Source: Jeotgalibacillus proteolyticus (lineage in GTDB: Bacteria > Bacillota > Bacilli > Bacillales > Jeotgalibacillaceae). Taken from it: a stretch of 64,000 nucleotides of DNA. The stretch lies in the NCBI RefSeq assembly GCF_002926065.1, contig NZ_PREZ01000001.1, positions 124,001-188,000 of the forward strand, read 5' to 3'. The notes beneath the pieces are model-generated. The model ran no database searches. It was not told where the DNA came from and saw nothing but the letters and a program-made list of their open reading frames with translations. The translations under genes were made by a program, and so were the position numbers. Below are positions 6,655 through 15,251 of this stretch, one piece after another. Position 1 is the stretch's first letter. Each line of letters starts with the position of its first letter.

Positions 6655-7302
6655 TTATTGCTTAAGTCCTTTTGGCGTTGCTTTCTTTTCAAGAAGCTTC
6701 AAAATAAAATCAAATGACAGAGCTAAAAGTGCTACAGGAATAGCTCCTGCAAGAACTAAATTATTATTATAGGATTGAAGCCCTCTCCAAATCACATCAC
6801 CAAGTCCTCCGGCTCCTACAAAGGTAGCAAGCGTTGCAACGCCAACTGTCAGTACTGTTGCTGTGCGGATCCCTGCCATTAAAAATGGCAAAGAAAGAGG
6901 TAATTCAATCTTAAAAAGAATCTGGGAGCTGGTCATTCCCATGCCTTTTCCTGCTTCAATTATCGCCTGGTCAACCCCGGTGATCCCTGTGTATGTATTT
7001 CGCAAAATCGGCAAAAGCGCGTAAATAATTAAGGCAATTAAGGCTGTTTCAAAGCCTATACCGACGATCGGCACTAAAAATCCGAAAAGAGCAAGACTTG
7101 GAATTGTTTGAAACACGGCCGTGATTCCAATATAAAATTCTGCTACTTTTTGTTTTCTCGAAATAAAGATGCCAAGAGGCAGTGAAATGATGATAGCGAT
7201 AAAAATAGCTGAAAATGATAAATATAAGTGCTGGAGTGTTCTATCGATTATAAGATCCTGACGCTGCACTACTGTTTCCCAGAATGCCTGGACGACGTCC
7301 AT
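6655..7302 (-). CDS. osmoprotectant ABC transporter, permease (OpuCB/OpuCD-like)
   Basis: 215 residues with about five to six membrane helices and the permease EAA-type loop ('AIIEAGKGMGMTSSQILFKI', 'ELPLSLPFLMAGIRT'). I chose the ATG at 7302, which has AAGGGGG nine bases upstream; the frame is open to a TTG at 7323. It follows the ATPase stop by overlap and precedes the binding protein. OpuC of B. subtilis has two different permease subunits, whereas only one is encoded here, so a homodimeric channel is likely. Confidence 0.85.
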   Translation of the reverse strand: MDVVQAFWETVVQRQDLIIDRTLQHLYLSFSAIFIAIIISLPLGIFISRKQKVAEFYIGITAVFQTIPSLALFGFLVPIVGIGFETALIALIIYALLPILRNTYTGITGVDQAIIEAGKGMGMTSSQILFKIELPLSLPFLMAGIRTATVLTVGVATLATFVGAGGLGDVIWRGLQSYNNNLVLAGAIPVALLALSFDFILKLLEKKATPKGLKQ

Positions 7303-7306
7303 CTCT

Positions 7307-8278
7307 TTAAGCCCCCTTCCCAAGTCCCGCTAAGGCACTTAATAGCTCGTTTTTCTGAATCATTCCAATAATTTTTCCGTCCTTCTCGACCAGCATCTGG
7401 TTAACATTTTGCGTAAGCATTAATAGAGCAGTTTCCTTTAAAGTCGATTCTGCATTTACAGAAGGAAGATTTAAATCTGAATCCACTTTTGCCGGCTCCA
7501 TTATGGATGTGATCTTTTTAAACTCAGGTGACGCGAGATTCAAATTCGACTGAATACGTTCTTCTCCGATGAAAGAGCGGACAAATTCATTTGCGGGATT
7601 TTCAATCAGTTCTTTAGGAGTGGCAATCTGCTCAATTCTCCCGTCCTTCATCACGACAATTTCATCCGCAACCTTAAGCGCTTCGTCCATATCATGTGTG
7701 ACAAAGACAATCGTTTTACGAATCGTCTTCTGCAAATCCTTTAATTCGTTCTGAAGCTGTTCCCTGCTGATAGGATCCAGTGCACTAAAAGGCTCGTCCA
7801 TCAGGATAATAGGCGGCTCTCCCGCCAGGGCTCTGACTACGCCAACCCGCTGCTGCTGCCCGCCGCTCAGTTCAAGTGGATACCGCTTCCTGAAAACTGA
7901 GGGTTCAAGGCCTACAAGTGTAAGCAGTTCGTCTACTTTTTTTTTGTATTCTTCTTTTTTGCGTCCCTTTAATTTCGGTATCAATCCTACATTTTCCTCG
8001 ATAGTCATGTGAGGAAACAGGCCGATCCGCTGTATGACATACCCTATATTCCGTCTTAGCTCTACATCTTTCTTATGTGCTATGTCTTTGCCTTCTATGG
8101 TGATTTTACCTGATGTGGGCTGAATCAATTTATTGATCATTTTCATGGTTGTGGTCTTGCCGCAGCCGCTCGGTCCAATTAAAGCAACAAGCTTTCCTTC
8201 ATCAATATGTAAATCAATGCCTTTGATCGCCTCTGTACCATCATCAAAGGTTTTTTTAACGTTGTGAAACGTGATCAT
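7307..8278 (-). CDS. osmoprotectant ABC transporter, ATP-binding subunit with CBS domains (OpuCA-like)
   Basis: 323 residues. The nucleotide-binding domain carries Walker A 'GPSGCGKTT', Q-loop 'GYVIQRIGLFPH', signature 'LSGGQQQRVGVVRAL', Walker B 'IILMDEPFSALDP' and the switch His in 'VTHDMDEA'. The C-terminal third (from about residue 240) holds CBS-type sequence ('LMLTQNVNQMLVEKDGKIIG'). In the OpuA/OpuC family the CBS domains sense ionic strength or cyclic-di-AMP and gate transport. ATG follows AGGTGGTG. It is the first gene of the three-gene operon, so the promoter should lie in 8279-8361. Confidence 0.9.
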   Translation of the reverse strand: MITFHNVKKTFDDGTEAIKGIDLHIDEGKLVALIGPSGCGKTTTMKMINKLIQPTSGKITIEGKDIAHKKDVELRRNIGYVIQRIGLFPHMTIEENVGLIPKLKGRKKEEYKKKVDELLTLVGLEPSVFRKRYPLELSGGQQQRVGVVRALAGEPPIILMDEPFSALDPISREQLQNELKDLQKTIRKTIVFVTHDMDEALKVADEIVVMKDGRIEQIATPKELIENPANEFVRSFIGEERIQSNLNLASPEFKKITSIMEPAKVDSDLNLPSVNAESTLKETALLMLTQNVNQMLVEKDGKIIGMIQKNELLSALAGLGKGA

Positions 8279-8361
8279 ATATTCACCACCTGAGTAATAT
8301 TTACTAACTATAGATTCCCTACTGTGACAACGGTAAACACAATTAGTACAACTATTTAATC

Positions 8362-9669
8362 TTAACTATTATCAGCTATCTTATTATTCCGCCTATTATA
8401 ATAAATATGCCATTGCTCAACAATAACAGCGGTAATTGTTCCGCTGATTAAACCATTGGATAAAATTGAGCTTATCCACACGGGCAGCCCGGCATAAGCT
8501 GATGAAGGAACAAACATCAAACCTACTCCAACGAGCAGGGAAATACCGATGACTGTTAATCCACGATCGATATTTTTTTCTTTATTCCATTCCATAAAGG
8601 CCAGTCTGATCATATTCGTAAAGATTACAAAGGTTACAGAAAAGGCAACCGCTGCAGGTAATTGAGCTAATGCATTCGTTATAAACGGAATAAAGCTAGT
8701 CAGGACTACTAACAAACACCCCAGCCAAAAAGGCTTTCTGTCGGGTGATTTTGTTGCTACAACGTAACCTGCTGCACCTGCTATGGGAACAGGCCCGATG
8801 GCTGAAGCTGCACCGCTGAAAATGGTATTTATTCCTGCTGCATAACCTGCCTGCCGGTACCGTGCAGCAGGCTTCTCACCAAAATGCTCCGATAAAGCTG
8901 ACTCCATAACCCTGATAGAAGCAACCATATTTGCTGTTAATAAGAAAGTGATAAAAAAAGCAGTAACAACGATTCCGCTGTCAAGCAATGGACCGCCGAA
9001 AGCAAAAAACTCCGGCAGGGAAAAAAGATGTCCATTTGGAGAAGAATTAAAAGCAGCTTCTCCTACTAAAGCAAACACCGCCCAGCCAATACCGATTGCC
9101 AGAACAATTGAGTAGCGCTGAACCCATTTCACCTTATGCCCGCTCAGCCAAAACGTAATGCATACTGTCACTAATGACCCTGCCATCACCCAAAATTGTA
9201 CCGTACCTTCCTGATTGGGCAATCCCACCATTCCATTTAAAAAAGAGCCGCTTAATTGAAAAATCAACAGCATCAGATAGGTAAAGGTAACTGCCGGTGT
9301 AAACAAAGAGGTGATCTTGTTAATAATACCCGTTAAAGAAAGCAGAACAAAAAAGACTCCGCTTAAAAGCAGGCCTGACTGCAGAACCTGCAGCGACTCC
9401 TGAGGAGAGGAATAGATGATGCCGCTGAAAGTAGCATAAATGGCAAAAACACCCCACCATAAACCGGCGGGTCCCTCATTGATCGGTAGCTTGTGTCCAA
9501 TAAAAACCTGTACAATCCCTGCTGCCCCAAGGACAAGCATCGTTCGCTGGACAAAACCTGCTGTCTCAGCCGGGTCTAGCTGAAATACTGCTGCAATCGC
9601 GATTGGTGCAGCAATTGATGCAGCAATAATAAAAACAAACCACTGAAAAGAACTAATAACTAATTTCAC
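8362..9669 (-). CDS. NCS2-family purine/pyrimidine permease (YwdJ-like)
   Basis: About 435 residues and 12 or more hydrophobic segments. The frame is open to an ATG at 9693, but GTG at 9669 with AAAGGGGA upstream is the preferred start. Features typical of nucleobase:cation symporter-2 proteins are present: 'INEGPAGLWWGVFAIY', 'NMVASIRVMESAL', then 'FSGAASAIGPVPIAGAAGYV', the equivalent of the substrate-site region. The most similar known protein to my eye is B. subtilis YwdJ, a putative purine permease. The gene stands alone between the osmoprotectant operon and the divergent plsY. The substrate is not determined. Confidence 0.75.
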   Translation of the reverse strand: MKLVISSFQWFVFIIAASIAAPIAIAAVFQLDPAETAGFVQRTMLVLGAAGIVQVFIGHKLPINEGPAGLWWGVFAIYATFSGIIYSSPQESLQVLQSGLLLSGVFFVLLSLTGIINKITSLFTPAVTFTYLMLLIFQLSGSFLNGMVGLPNQEGTVQFWVMAGSLVTVCITFWLSGHKVKWVQRYSIVLAIGIGWAVFALVGEAAFNSSPNGHLFSLPEFFAFGGPLLDSGIVVTAFFITFLLTANMVASIRVMESALSEHFGEKPAARYRQAGYAAGINTIFSGAASAIGPVPIAGAAGYVVATKSPDRKPFWLGCLLVVLTSFIPFITNALAQLPAAVAFSVTFVIFTNMIRLAFMEWNKEKNIDRGLTVIGISLLVGVGLMFVPSSAYAGLPVWISSILSNGLISGTITAVIVEQWHIYYNRRNNKIADNS

Positions 9670-9799
9670 TTTAAATTCCCCTTTACAAAGCAAGCATTCT
9701 TGTAATTATGTATGAATATGATTATGAAAAGAAAAGCAACTTTTCAGCCAGCTTTCATGGTAAAATAATTCTATCTATATAAGAAAAAGGAGTTACCTT

Positions 9800-10402
9800 A
9801 TGATTGTAACAGGAATTATACTTTTGTCTTACATAATTGGCTCAATTCCATCCGGCCTTTGGATCGGGAAAACGTTTTATAATAAGGATATAAGGGATTT
9901 TGGCAGCGGTAATCTAGGTGCCACAAATACCTTCCGGGTTCTTGGCGTTAAAGCTGGAGCTGTTGTTACGGTAATGGACATTTTAAAAGGAACAGCAGCT
10001 GTTCTTATTGCCTTATTTGCAGGTAAAGAAGAGCTGATGCTTATTGCAGGAATCGCAGCAGTAATCGGACATATCTTCCCGATTTTTGCAAACTTCCGCG
10101 GCGGTAAAGCTGTAGCTACTTCCTCCGGAGTGCTGCTTGGTTACGCTCCACTTTTATTTGTTTTAGTTGTTCTTTGCTTTCTGATCGTCCTGTATCTTTC
10201 TAACTATGTATCCTTATCTTCCATGACAGCAGGTATTTTTGCTGTGTTATACACCATTATTTTCACGGATGACCTCGCTCTTTTGGCCATAGTTTCTGTC
10301 ATGACGGCATTTGTCATCATTAGGCACAGAAGCAATATTAAGCGGATCCGTGATAAAACAGAACCAAAAATTACGTGGATGAGTAAAAAGAAAATATCTT
10401 AA
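9800..10402 (+). CDS. plsY: glycerol-3-phosphate acyltransferase PlsY
   Basis: 200-residue integral membrane enzyme that transfers acyl from acyl-phosphate to glycerol 3-phosphate, the first step of phospholipid synthesis in Gram-positive bacteria. The family signatures are intact: '[11 protein letters not shown]', '[18 protein letters not shown]', and '[20 protein letters not shown]'. Start is ATG behind AAAAAGGAG. In B. subtilis the ortholog (yneS) lies beside yneT and parE. Here yneT is a few kilobases away, with transport genes between, and parE is not present in the window. An intrinsic terminator follows. Confidence 0.95.
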   Translation: MIVTGIILLSYIIGSIPSGLWIGKTFYNKDIRDFGSGNLGATNTFRVLGVKAGAVVTVMDILKGTAAVLIALFAGKEELMLIAGIAAVIGHIFPIFANFRGGKAVATSSGVLLGYAPLLFVLVVLCFLIVLYLSNYVSLSSMTAGIFAVLYTIIFTDDLALLAIVSVMTAFVIIRHRSNIKRIRDKTEPKITWMSKKKIS

Positions 10403-10424
10403 AAAAATTCATTTCATGCAAAAA

Positions 10425-10456
10425 TAAAAACCTCGTGCAGGCTGCACGAGGTTTTT
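10425..10456. terminator. bidirectional intrinsic terminator (plsY / 84-aa membrane gene)
   Basis: CCTCGTGCAG (10431-10440) pairs perfectly with CTGCACGAGG (10442-10451), flanked by an A-tract on the left and a T-tract on the right. It can stop both convergent transcripts. Confidence 0.9.
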
Positions 10457-10462
10457 GTGATT

Positions 10463-10717
10463 TTAATGACCGGGAAAAATTGTGCCCGCCATAAAGACCA
10501 TTACCAGCGATAAAACACCCAGGGCTCCGGTTATAGCCAATGTCAGTCCCCGGTTTTTCTTTCGAAGCAGCACCAGACCGGTATAAACCGCAGCTGCCAC
10601 AAGTGTAAAGATTCCAGCTTCCATATGATAGGAGAAACCATGCAGCTGAAGAACATTCTGCAGCGCCATACCTCCGAAAACAGCGATTCCAATCCATAAA
10701 AACAGTCTTTTTTCCAT
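10463..10717 (-). CDS. small membrane protein, 84 aa, unknown
   Basis: ATG at 10717 follows AAAGGAG. The 84-residue product starts MEKRLFLWIGIAVFGGMALQ and has about three hydrophobic helices (…GIFTLVAAAVYTGLVLL…, TLAITGALGVLSLVMVF), with a short basic loop RKKNRG. It is convergent with plsY and divergent from the HesB-like gene. No family is recognised. It appears to be a conserved-type Bacillales membrane protein. Confidence 0.65.
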   Translation of the reverse strand: MEKRLFLWIGIAVFGGMALQNVLQLHGFSYHMEAGIFTLVAAAVYTGLVLLRKKNRGLTLAITGALGVLSLVMVFMAGTIFPGH

Positions 10718-10808
10718 AATTACTCCTTTCAAGGCTCAGGTTTGTTTTTAATTCATACTATCTATTATAATAAAAATAGCTTGTTGATAAAAGGAAGGAG
10801 AGAGCGAA

Positions 10809-11102
10809 ATGAACATTCAACTATCAAAAGAGGCAGTTAAATGGTTTCAGGATGAAATGATGATTAAAGAAGGTGATCATGTTCGCTTCTTCGTTAAATA
10901 CGGCGGTTCCAGTAAGGTCCAGGATGGATTCTCTCTTGGGGTCAGTAAAGATGAGCCCATGGAGGCAGCAGTAACCCGTGAAGAAAACGGCATTACATTT
11001 TTCATAGAAGAACAGGATGTATGGTATTTTGATGACCATGATCTTGAGGTCAATTACAACGAAAGCTCTGACGGCCCATCCTACGATTACAGTAAAAACT
11101 AA
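10809..11102 (+). CDS. yneR: HesB/YneR-family protein
   Basis: 97 residues of the HesB-like/YadR family. The protein begins 'MNIQLSKEAVKWFQDEM', continues with 'VRFFVKYGGSS' and 'GFSLGVS', and ends 'DDHDLEVNYN'. Unlike IscA-type A-carriers it lacks the conserved cysteines, so iron-sulfur carrying is unlikely. It matches B. subtilis YneR in length and neighbourhood. ATG follows GGAAGGAGAGAG. The function remains unknown. A hairpin terminator follows directly. Confidence 0.85.
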   Translation: MNIQLSKEAVKWFQDEMMIKEGDHVRFFVKYGGSSKVQDGFSLGVSKDEPMEAAVTREENGITFFIEEQDVWYFDDHDLEVNYNESSDGPSYDYSKN

Positions 11103-11105
11103 TGT

Positions 11106-11138
11106 AAAAGAGTGGCAGCTGCGCTGTCACTCTTTTAT
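11106..11138. terminator. bidirectional intrinsic terminator (yneR / yneQ)
   Basis: AAAAGAGTGGCAG pairs with CTGTCACTCTTTT with one G·U, around a CTGCG-type loop. It overlaps the last codons of yneQ and serves both convergent genes. Confidence 0.85.
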
Positions 11139-11438
11139 TAATCCGAATTTTATCAAATGATCATTAAGACCCTCTTTTTTCAGTATGTCAATTTGACGAT
11201 CTCCAAGCAAATCAAAATGGGAATATCCGTCCTTTCGAATATGAATCCATTCTTTTCTTAACCCATATTTTTCTCCCCAGCTGGCAAGCATGTCAAGATC
11301 CTTCGCTCCCGCTTTGGTGACGGTTTTTGCTTCAGGAAAACGGGAGTCCAGCCAATAATGAGTAATAAAAGCAATTTCTCCGCTGTCGATCGCCTTTTTC
11401 CAGTCAGCTAGCTTTTTTTTATCTATTCCAAAAGCCAA
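11127..11438 (-). CDS. yneQ: YneQ-like conserved protein
   Basis: 103 residues beginning with TTG at 11438 (MAFGIDKKKLADWKKAIDSG), with GAGG seven bases upstream. Contains 'IAFITHYWLDSRFPEAKTVT' and 'YGLRKEWIHIRKDGYSHFDL', a small basic soluble protein. It lies one base after the thioesterase stop, so it is cotranscribed with it, as yneQ and yneP are in B. subtilis. Function unknown; the call is by resemblance and gene order. Confidence 0.75.
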   Translation of the reverse strand: MAFGIDKKKLADWKKAIDSGEIAFITHYWLDSRFPEAKTVTKAGAKDLDMLASWGEKYGLRKEWIHIRKDGYSHFDLLGDRQIDILKKEGLNDHLIKFGLIKE

Positions 11439-11439
11439 C

Positions 11440-11892
11440 TTAATACCTCAATTCATTAGCGGGAGTTTCGACCTCCGGCTTTTTATGCTTTTCGCAGGCC
11501 TCATGCCATTCGGGAAAATACTTTCTAACTGAAATTGGCCGGAAGGAATCTTTTTTTACACATACATGCTTGGAAATACCGGCAGCTGCAAGGTTTCCTG
11601 ATTCATTATAGATTTCGTATCCATAATGGGTTCTTAAGCCGTCATAATGATCAATCCAGGTTCGTACAAGTGCTTTTTCTCCGTATTTTACAGGAGTTTT
11701 ATAGGAAATCTGGATATCCATCACTGGCGCTAATATCCCCGCTTCTTCCATTTCTGCATAGCGAAAGCCCAATAAATCAATTAACGAGGTCCTTCCTATT
11801 TCCATCCAGACTAAATAATTTGCGTGATAAACGACGCCCATTTGATCAGTTTCTGCATATCGGACTTCGATAGTCTTTTCAGCAACTTTCAT
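11440..11892 (-). CDS. yneP: acyl-CoA thioesterase, 4HBT/YbgC family (YneP)
   Basis: 150-residue hotdog-fold thioesterase with the family N-terminal signature 'VRYAETDQMGVVYHANYLVW', including the catalytic Asp in 'TDQMGVVYH', and the later 'PVKYGEKALVRTWIDHYDG'. Such enzymes hydrolyse short or medium acyl-CoA in the cytoplasm. ATG follows GGAAAGGATTG. It is the first gene of a two-gene unit with yneQ. Substrate specificity is not visible. Confidence 0.85.
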   Translation of the reverse strand: MKVAEKTIEVRYAETDQMGVVYHANYLVWMEIGRTSLIDLLGFRYAEMEEAGILAPVMDIQISYKTPVKYGEKALVRTWIDHYDGLRTHYGYEIYNESGNLAAAGISKHVCVKKDSFRPISVRKYFPEWHEACEKHKKPEVETPANELRY

Positions 11893-11968
11893 AAATATTT
11901 ATCAATCCTTTCCAGCCTTTTACCTAGTTTACCATAAAGACGTACAGTACTCTAAGGCTGAAATCAAT

Positions 11969-12000
11969 AAAAAAGCACTCTATCCGGCTGGACAGAATGC
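11969..12000 (-). terminator. intrinsic terminator after the FbpB-like gene
   Basis: On the minus strand GCATTCTGTCC pairs with GGATAGAGTGC (two G·U pairs) around AGCC, followed by TTTTTT. It lies 10 bases beyond the stop of the 44-residue gene, which supports that gene being real. Confidence 0.8.
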
Positions 12001-12009
12001 ACCATTAAT

Positions 12010-12144
12010 TTAGTTTCTTTTTTGCCCTGCCAGCCATTTTTTCTCCAGACGATCCTCAATCAGATCCATTTTAATTGGATCCTTTTGAATTTCAGAACGG
12101 TTTTCAGCGACTAACTCCTGAAGGGTTTTACCCTTTACTCTCAT
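12010..12144 (-). CDS. FbpB-family small basic protein, 44 aa
   Basis: A 44-residue peptide (MRVKGKTLQELVAENRSEI... ending AGQKRN) starts with ATG behind a perfect AGGAGGTG ribosome site and has its own terminator. The pattern 'eLvaENrsEIqkDpikmdlIEdrLEkKw' fits the FbpB family of small basic proteins. B. subtilis FbpB acts with the small RNA FsrA in the iron-sparing response, which lowers expression of iron-rich enzymes such as aconitase. Here the gene lies directly downstream of the aconitase gene in the same orientation. The family call is by motif, and a role in iron sparing in this organism is inference. Confidence 0.65.
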   Translation of the reverse strand: MRVKGKTLQELVAENRSEIQKDPIKMDLIEDRLEKKWLAGQKRN

Positions 12145-12262
12145 GTAGCACACCTCCTATTCCTAGTATCGCACAGATTGATTCTTTTTAAACATAAAAA
12201 GAGTAAAAATTTCGACAATTTAAAAAGGTTTTTTATTTATATTTCTGGTGGCGATCCGCATT

Positions 12263-12294
12263 AAAAAACACCGGGAGCTATCTCCCGGTGTTTT
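12263..12294 (-). terminator. intrinsic terminator of the aconitase gene
   Basis: AACACCGGGAG and CTCCCGGTGTT form an 11-bp perfect stem around CTAT, followed on the minus strand by a T-rich tract. Confidence 0.9.
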
Positions 12295-12300
12295 AATTTC

Positions 12301-15012
12301 TTATGAAGAAAGTTTGTCTCTAAGAACCATTCGCAAAATACCCCCATGACGGAAGTAGTCTACTTCTACGTCAGAATCAAAACGTGCAAGAACATCAAAT
12401 TCAGTTACCTTGCCGTCTTCACCAGTCGCTGTAACAGTTAGGATATCACGCGGTTTAACCTCATCAGTAATATTAACAGAAATCGTTTCACGTCCAGTTA
12501 ATCCAAGCGTATCGGCATTTTCCCCCTTCTTAAATTGAAGCGGTAATACACCCATAAACACAAGATTTGAACGGTGAATACGCTCATAGCTTTCAGCAAT
12601 AACTGTTTTGATGCCTAAAAGGTTTGTTCCTTTAGCAGCCCAGTCACGTGAAGAGCCCATTCCGTAATCCTTACCTGCAAGGACAACAAGTCCTGTGCCG
12701 TCCTGCTGATACTTCATACATGCATCATAAATCGCCATTGTTTCACCGGTTGGCCAGTAGGTTGTATAGCCGCCTTCAGTTCCAGGCGCCACCTGGTTTC
12801 TGATACGGATATTGGCAAATGTACCGCGCATCATAACTTCATGGTTCCCACGGCGTGAACCGTAAGAGTTAAAGTCCCGGATCGCAACGCCATTTTCACG
12901 CAGGTATTTGCCGGCAGGTGTGTCTTTTCCGATGGCTCCTGCTGGTGAAATATGGTCAGTTGTTACAGAATCGCCAAATCTTCCTACTACACGAAGACCA
13001 TCAAGCCCCTGTATGCTTGAAGGCTTTTCCGTTAGTCCCTCAAAGAATGGAGGATTTTGAATATAAGTTGAATCATCAGAGAAAGCATATAGTGCATCAT
13101 CATTTGTCTGAATCGCATTCCAGCGCTCATTGTTATCAAATACACGCTCATACTCTTCACGGAATAATTCAGGTGTAACAGTCTTTTTAACAATTTCATT
13201 TACTTCTTCAGTTGTTGGCCAGATGTCTTTTAAGAAGACGTCATTGCCGTCTTTGTCTTTTCCGATCGCATCCTTTTGAAGATCGATATCAACCGTTCCT
13301 GCAAGTGCGTATGCTACAACAAGTGGTGGTGATGCAAGGTAGTTAGCACGAACTAATGGGTGAATACGTCCTTCAAAGTTTCGGTTCCCGGATAAAACAG
13401 AAGAAACCAGTAAATCACTTTCTGAAATAGTTTTTTCAATTTCAGGAAGCAACGGACCTGAATTTCCGATACAAGTTGTACAGCCGTAGCCTACAAGGTC
13501 AAATCCAAGAGAAGCAAGGGGATCAAGCAGCTTGGCATCACGCAGATAACCGGAAACGACCTTAGATCCTGGCGCTAATGATGTTTTTACATACGCCGGT
13601 ACATTCATGCCAAGTGCAACTGCTTTTTGCGCTACAAGTCCTGCTCCAAGCATTACATATGGGTTGGAAGTATTAGTACAGCTTGTAATTGCGGCAATCG
13701 CAATGGCTCCCGTCTTCATTGGGGCCACATCACCATTATCAAACTCCACTACTGCTTCTTTATCCACTTCAGCTTTTTCAAGTCCAAAGCCCTGAACTCC
13801 TTCTTTAGCGGTTAGTGCTTTATGAAATTCCTTTTGCATATCGGATAAAGGAATTAAATCCTGAGGACGTTTTGGTCCTGAAAGATTCGGTTCAATTGAA
13901 GAAAGATCCAGCTCCACTACATCCGTGTAAGTCGGGTCTTCTTTATCCGGAGTAAAGAACATATCATTTTTAGTTAAATATTCTTCTACAACCTTAATAT
14001 CTGACTCTTCACGTCCTGTTAAGCGCATGTAGTCAAGTGATTCTTTGTCTACCGGGAAGAATCCGCAGGTTGCGCCATACTCAGGTGCCATATTAGCAAT
14101 TGTTGCTCTGTCAGCAAGCGGCAGTCTTGATACCCCTTCACCGAAGAATTCAACGAATTTACCTACCACACCTTTACTGCGAAGTACCTGTGTTACTTTA
14201 AGAGCTAAATCTGTTGCTGTAGCTCCCTGCGGCAGTGCATTGGTTAAACGGACGCCGATAACTTCAGGGATTGGGAAATAAGATGGCTGGCCAAGCATTC
14301 CTGCTTCAGCTTCGATCCCTCCAACACCCCATCCAAGAACGCCGATTCCGTTAATCATGGTTGTATGAGAATCCGTACCTACAAGTGTGTCAGGGAATGC
14401 AACTGTTTCGCCTTCAGCGTTGGTTACATTCATGACAACATTCGCAAGATATTCCAGATTAACCTGGTGGACAATTCCTGTTGCAGGCGGAACCGCACGG
14501 TAATTATTGAATGCCTTTTGAGCCCAGCTCAGGAATTCATAACGCTCTGCATTTCTTTCGAACTCAAGGTCCATATTTACCTGAAGAGCATCTGACGTAC
14601 CATACTTATCAACCTGAACGGAATGGTCAATAACAAGGTCTACAGGAATTTCCGGATTAATTTTATCCGGGGAGCCGCCCATTTTAGACATAGCATCACG
14701 TAATGAGGCAAGGTCCACTACTGCCGGAACCCCGGTAAAATCCTGTAGAATAACACGCGCAGGCTTAAATGGCACTTCTGAATCCTGCACATCCTTAGAG
14801 CCCCAGTTTGCAAGGTTCTTAATGTGGTCTTCTTTGATTACCCGGCCGTCATGCTGGCGAAGTACTGATTCTAGCAAAACGCGAATCGAGTAAGGAAGTT
14901 TTGAGATTTTTGTCAGTCCCTTTTCTTCAAGGGCTTTTAGTTCATAATAATGATAGCGTTTACCTTCAAGATCAAAAGACTTTTTAGCTTGAAAGATGTC
15001 TTGATTAGCCAT
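12301..15012 (-). CDS. citB: aconitate hydratase (aconitase)
   Basis: 903 residues, the usual size for the AcnA/IRP-type enzyme. It interconverts citrate and isocitrate in the TCA cycle using a [4Fe-4S] cluster. The cluster cysteines are visible near residue 444 (ITSCTNTSN) and near 510/513 (YGCTTCIGN). Substrate-site motifs include '[13 protein letters not shown]', '[12 protein letters not shown]' and '[16 protein letters not shown]'. The start is ATG at 15012 (MANQDIFQ) behind AAAGGGGG; a longer reading frame upstream is not needed. In Bacillus this protein also binds iron-responsive RNA. A CcpC-type operator upstream and the FbpB-like gene downstream both fit control by citrate/carbon and iron. 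Confidence 0.97.
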   Translation of the reverse strand: MANQDIFQAKKSFDLEGKRYHYYELKALEEKGLTKISKLPYSIRVLLESVLRQHDGRVIKEDHIKNLANWGSKDVQDSEVPFKPARVILQDFTGVPAVVDLASLRDAMSKMGGSPDKINPEIPVDLVIDHSVQVDKYGTSDALQVNMDLEFERNAERYEFLSWAQKAFNNYRAVPPATGIVHQVNLEYLANVVMNVTNAEGETVAFPDTLVGTDSHTTMINGIGVLGWGVGGIEAEAGMLGQPSYFPIPEVIGVRLTNALPQGATATDLALKVTQVLRSKGVVGKFVEFFGEGVSRLPLADRATIANMAPEYGATCGFFPVDKESLDYMRLTGREESDIKVVEEYLTKNDMFFTPDKEDPTYTDVVELDLSSIEPNLSGPKRPQDLIPLSDMQKEFHKALTAKEGVQGFGLEKAEVDKEAVVEFDNGDVAPMKTGAIAIAAITSCTNTSNPYVMLGAGLVAQKAVALGMNVPAYVKTSLAPGSKVVSGYLRDAKLLDPLASLGFDLVGYGCTTCIGNSGPLLPEIEKTISESDLLVSSVLSGNRNFEGRIHPLVRANYLASPPLVVAYALAGTVDIDLQKDAIGKDKDGNDVFLKDIWPTTEEVNEIVKKTVTPELFREEYERVFDNNERWNAIQTNDDALYAFSDDSTYIQNPPFFEGLTEKPSSIQGLDGLRVVGRFGDSVTTDHISPAGAIGKDTPAGKYLRENGVAIRDFNSYGSRRGNHEVMMRGTFANIRIRNQVAPGTEGGYTTYWPTGETMAIYDACMKYQQDGTGLVVLAGKDYGMGSSRDWAAKGTNLLGIKTVIAESYERIHRSNLVFMGVLPLQFKKGENADTLGLTGRETISVNITDEVKPRDILTVTATGEDGKVTEFDVLARFDSDVEVDYFRHGGILRMVLRDKLSS

Positions 15013-15101
15013 CTTTTCTCCCCCTTTACAAAGTTTCAATTTTTAAAAGATTCTTGTATGTAACTACAAGCGCACAATACTATCTTAATACACTACTGAT
15101 G

Positions 15102-15148
15102 ATAAGTAAATATCAAGAAAGTTATGCATGATGATAAGTTATTCTTAT
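15102..15148 (-). promoter_or_regulatory. CcpC-type operator of citB (dyad plus half site)
   Basis: A dyad ATAA-N7-TTAT lies at 15134-15148, and a further ATAA/TTAT half site lies at 15102-15105, about 38 bases closer to the gene. B. subtilis citB has the same layout: a CcpC dyad near -66 and a half site near -27. A TTGATA at 15111-15116 on the minus strand is a plausible -35. The CcpC gene itself is not in the window, so the match is by site pattern. Confidence 0.55.
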
Positions 15149-15251
15149 GGTATTTCCTATTATCCTTTAGCTAAAGAAAAAAAGAGTGAATTAAGAATGG
15201 TTCTCAATTAGACCAGCTTAATTCCCTCGTGAATTTCATTATATTTATATA

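Noticed and set aside
15013-15039. Longer aconitase start at 15039
   Set aside because: The ATG at 15012 has AAAGGGGG at good spacing and gives the family-typical N-terminus; the extension covers the ribosome site.
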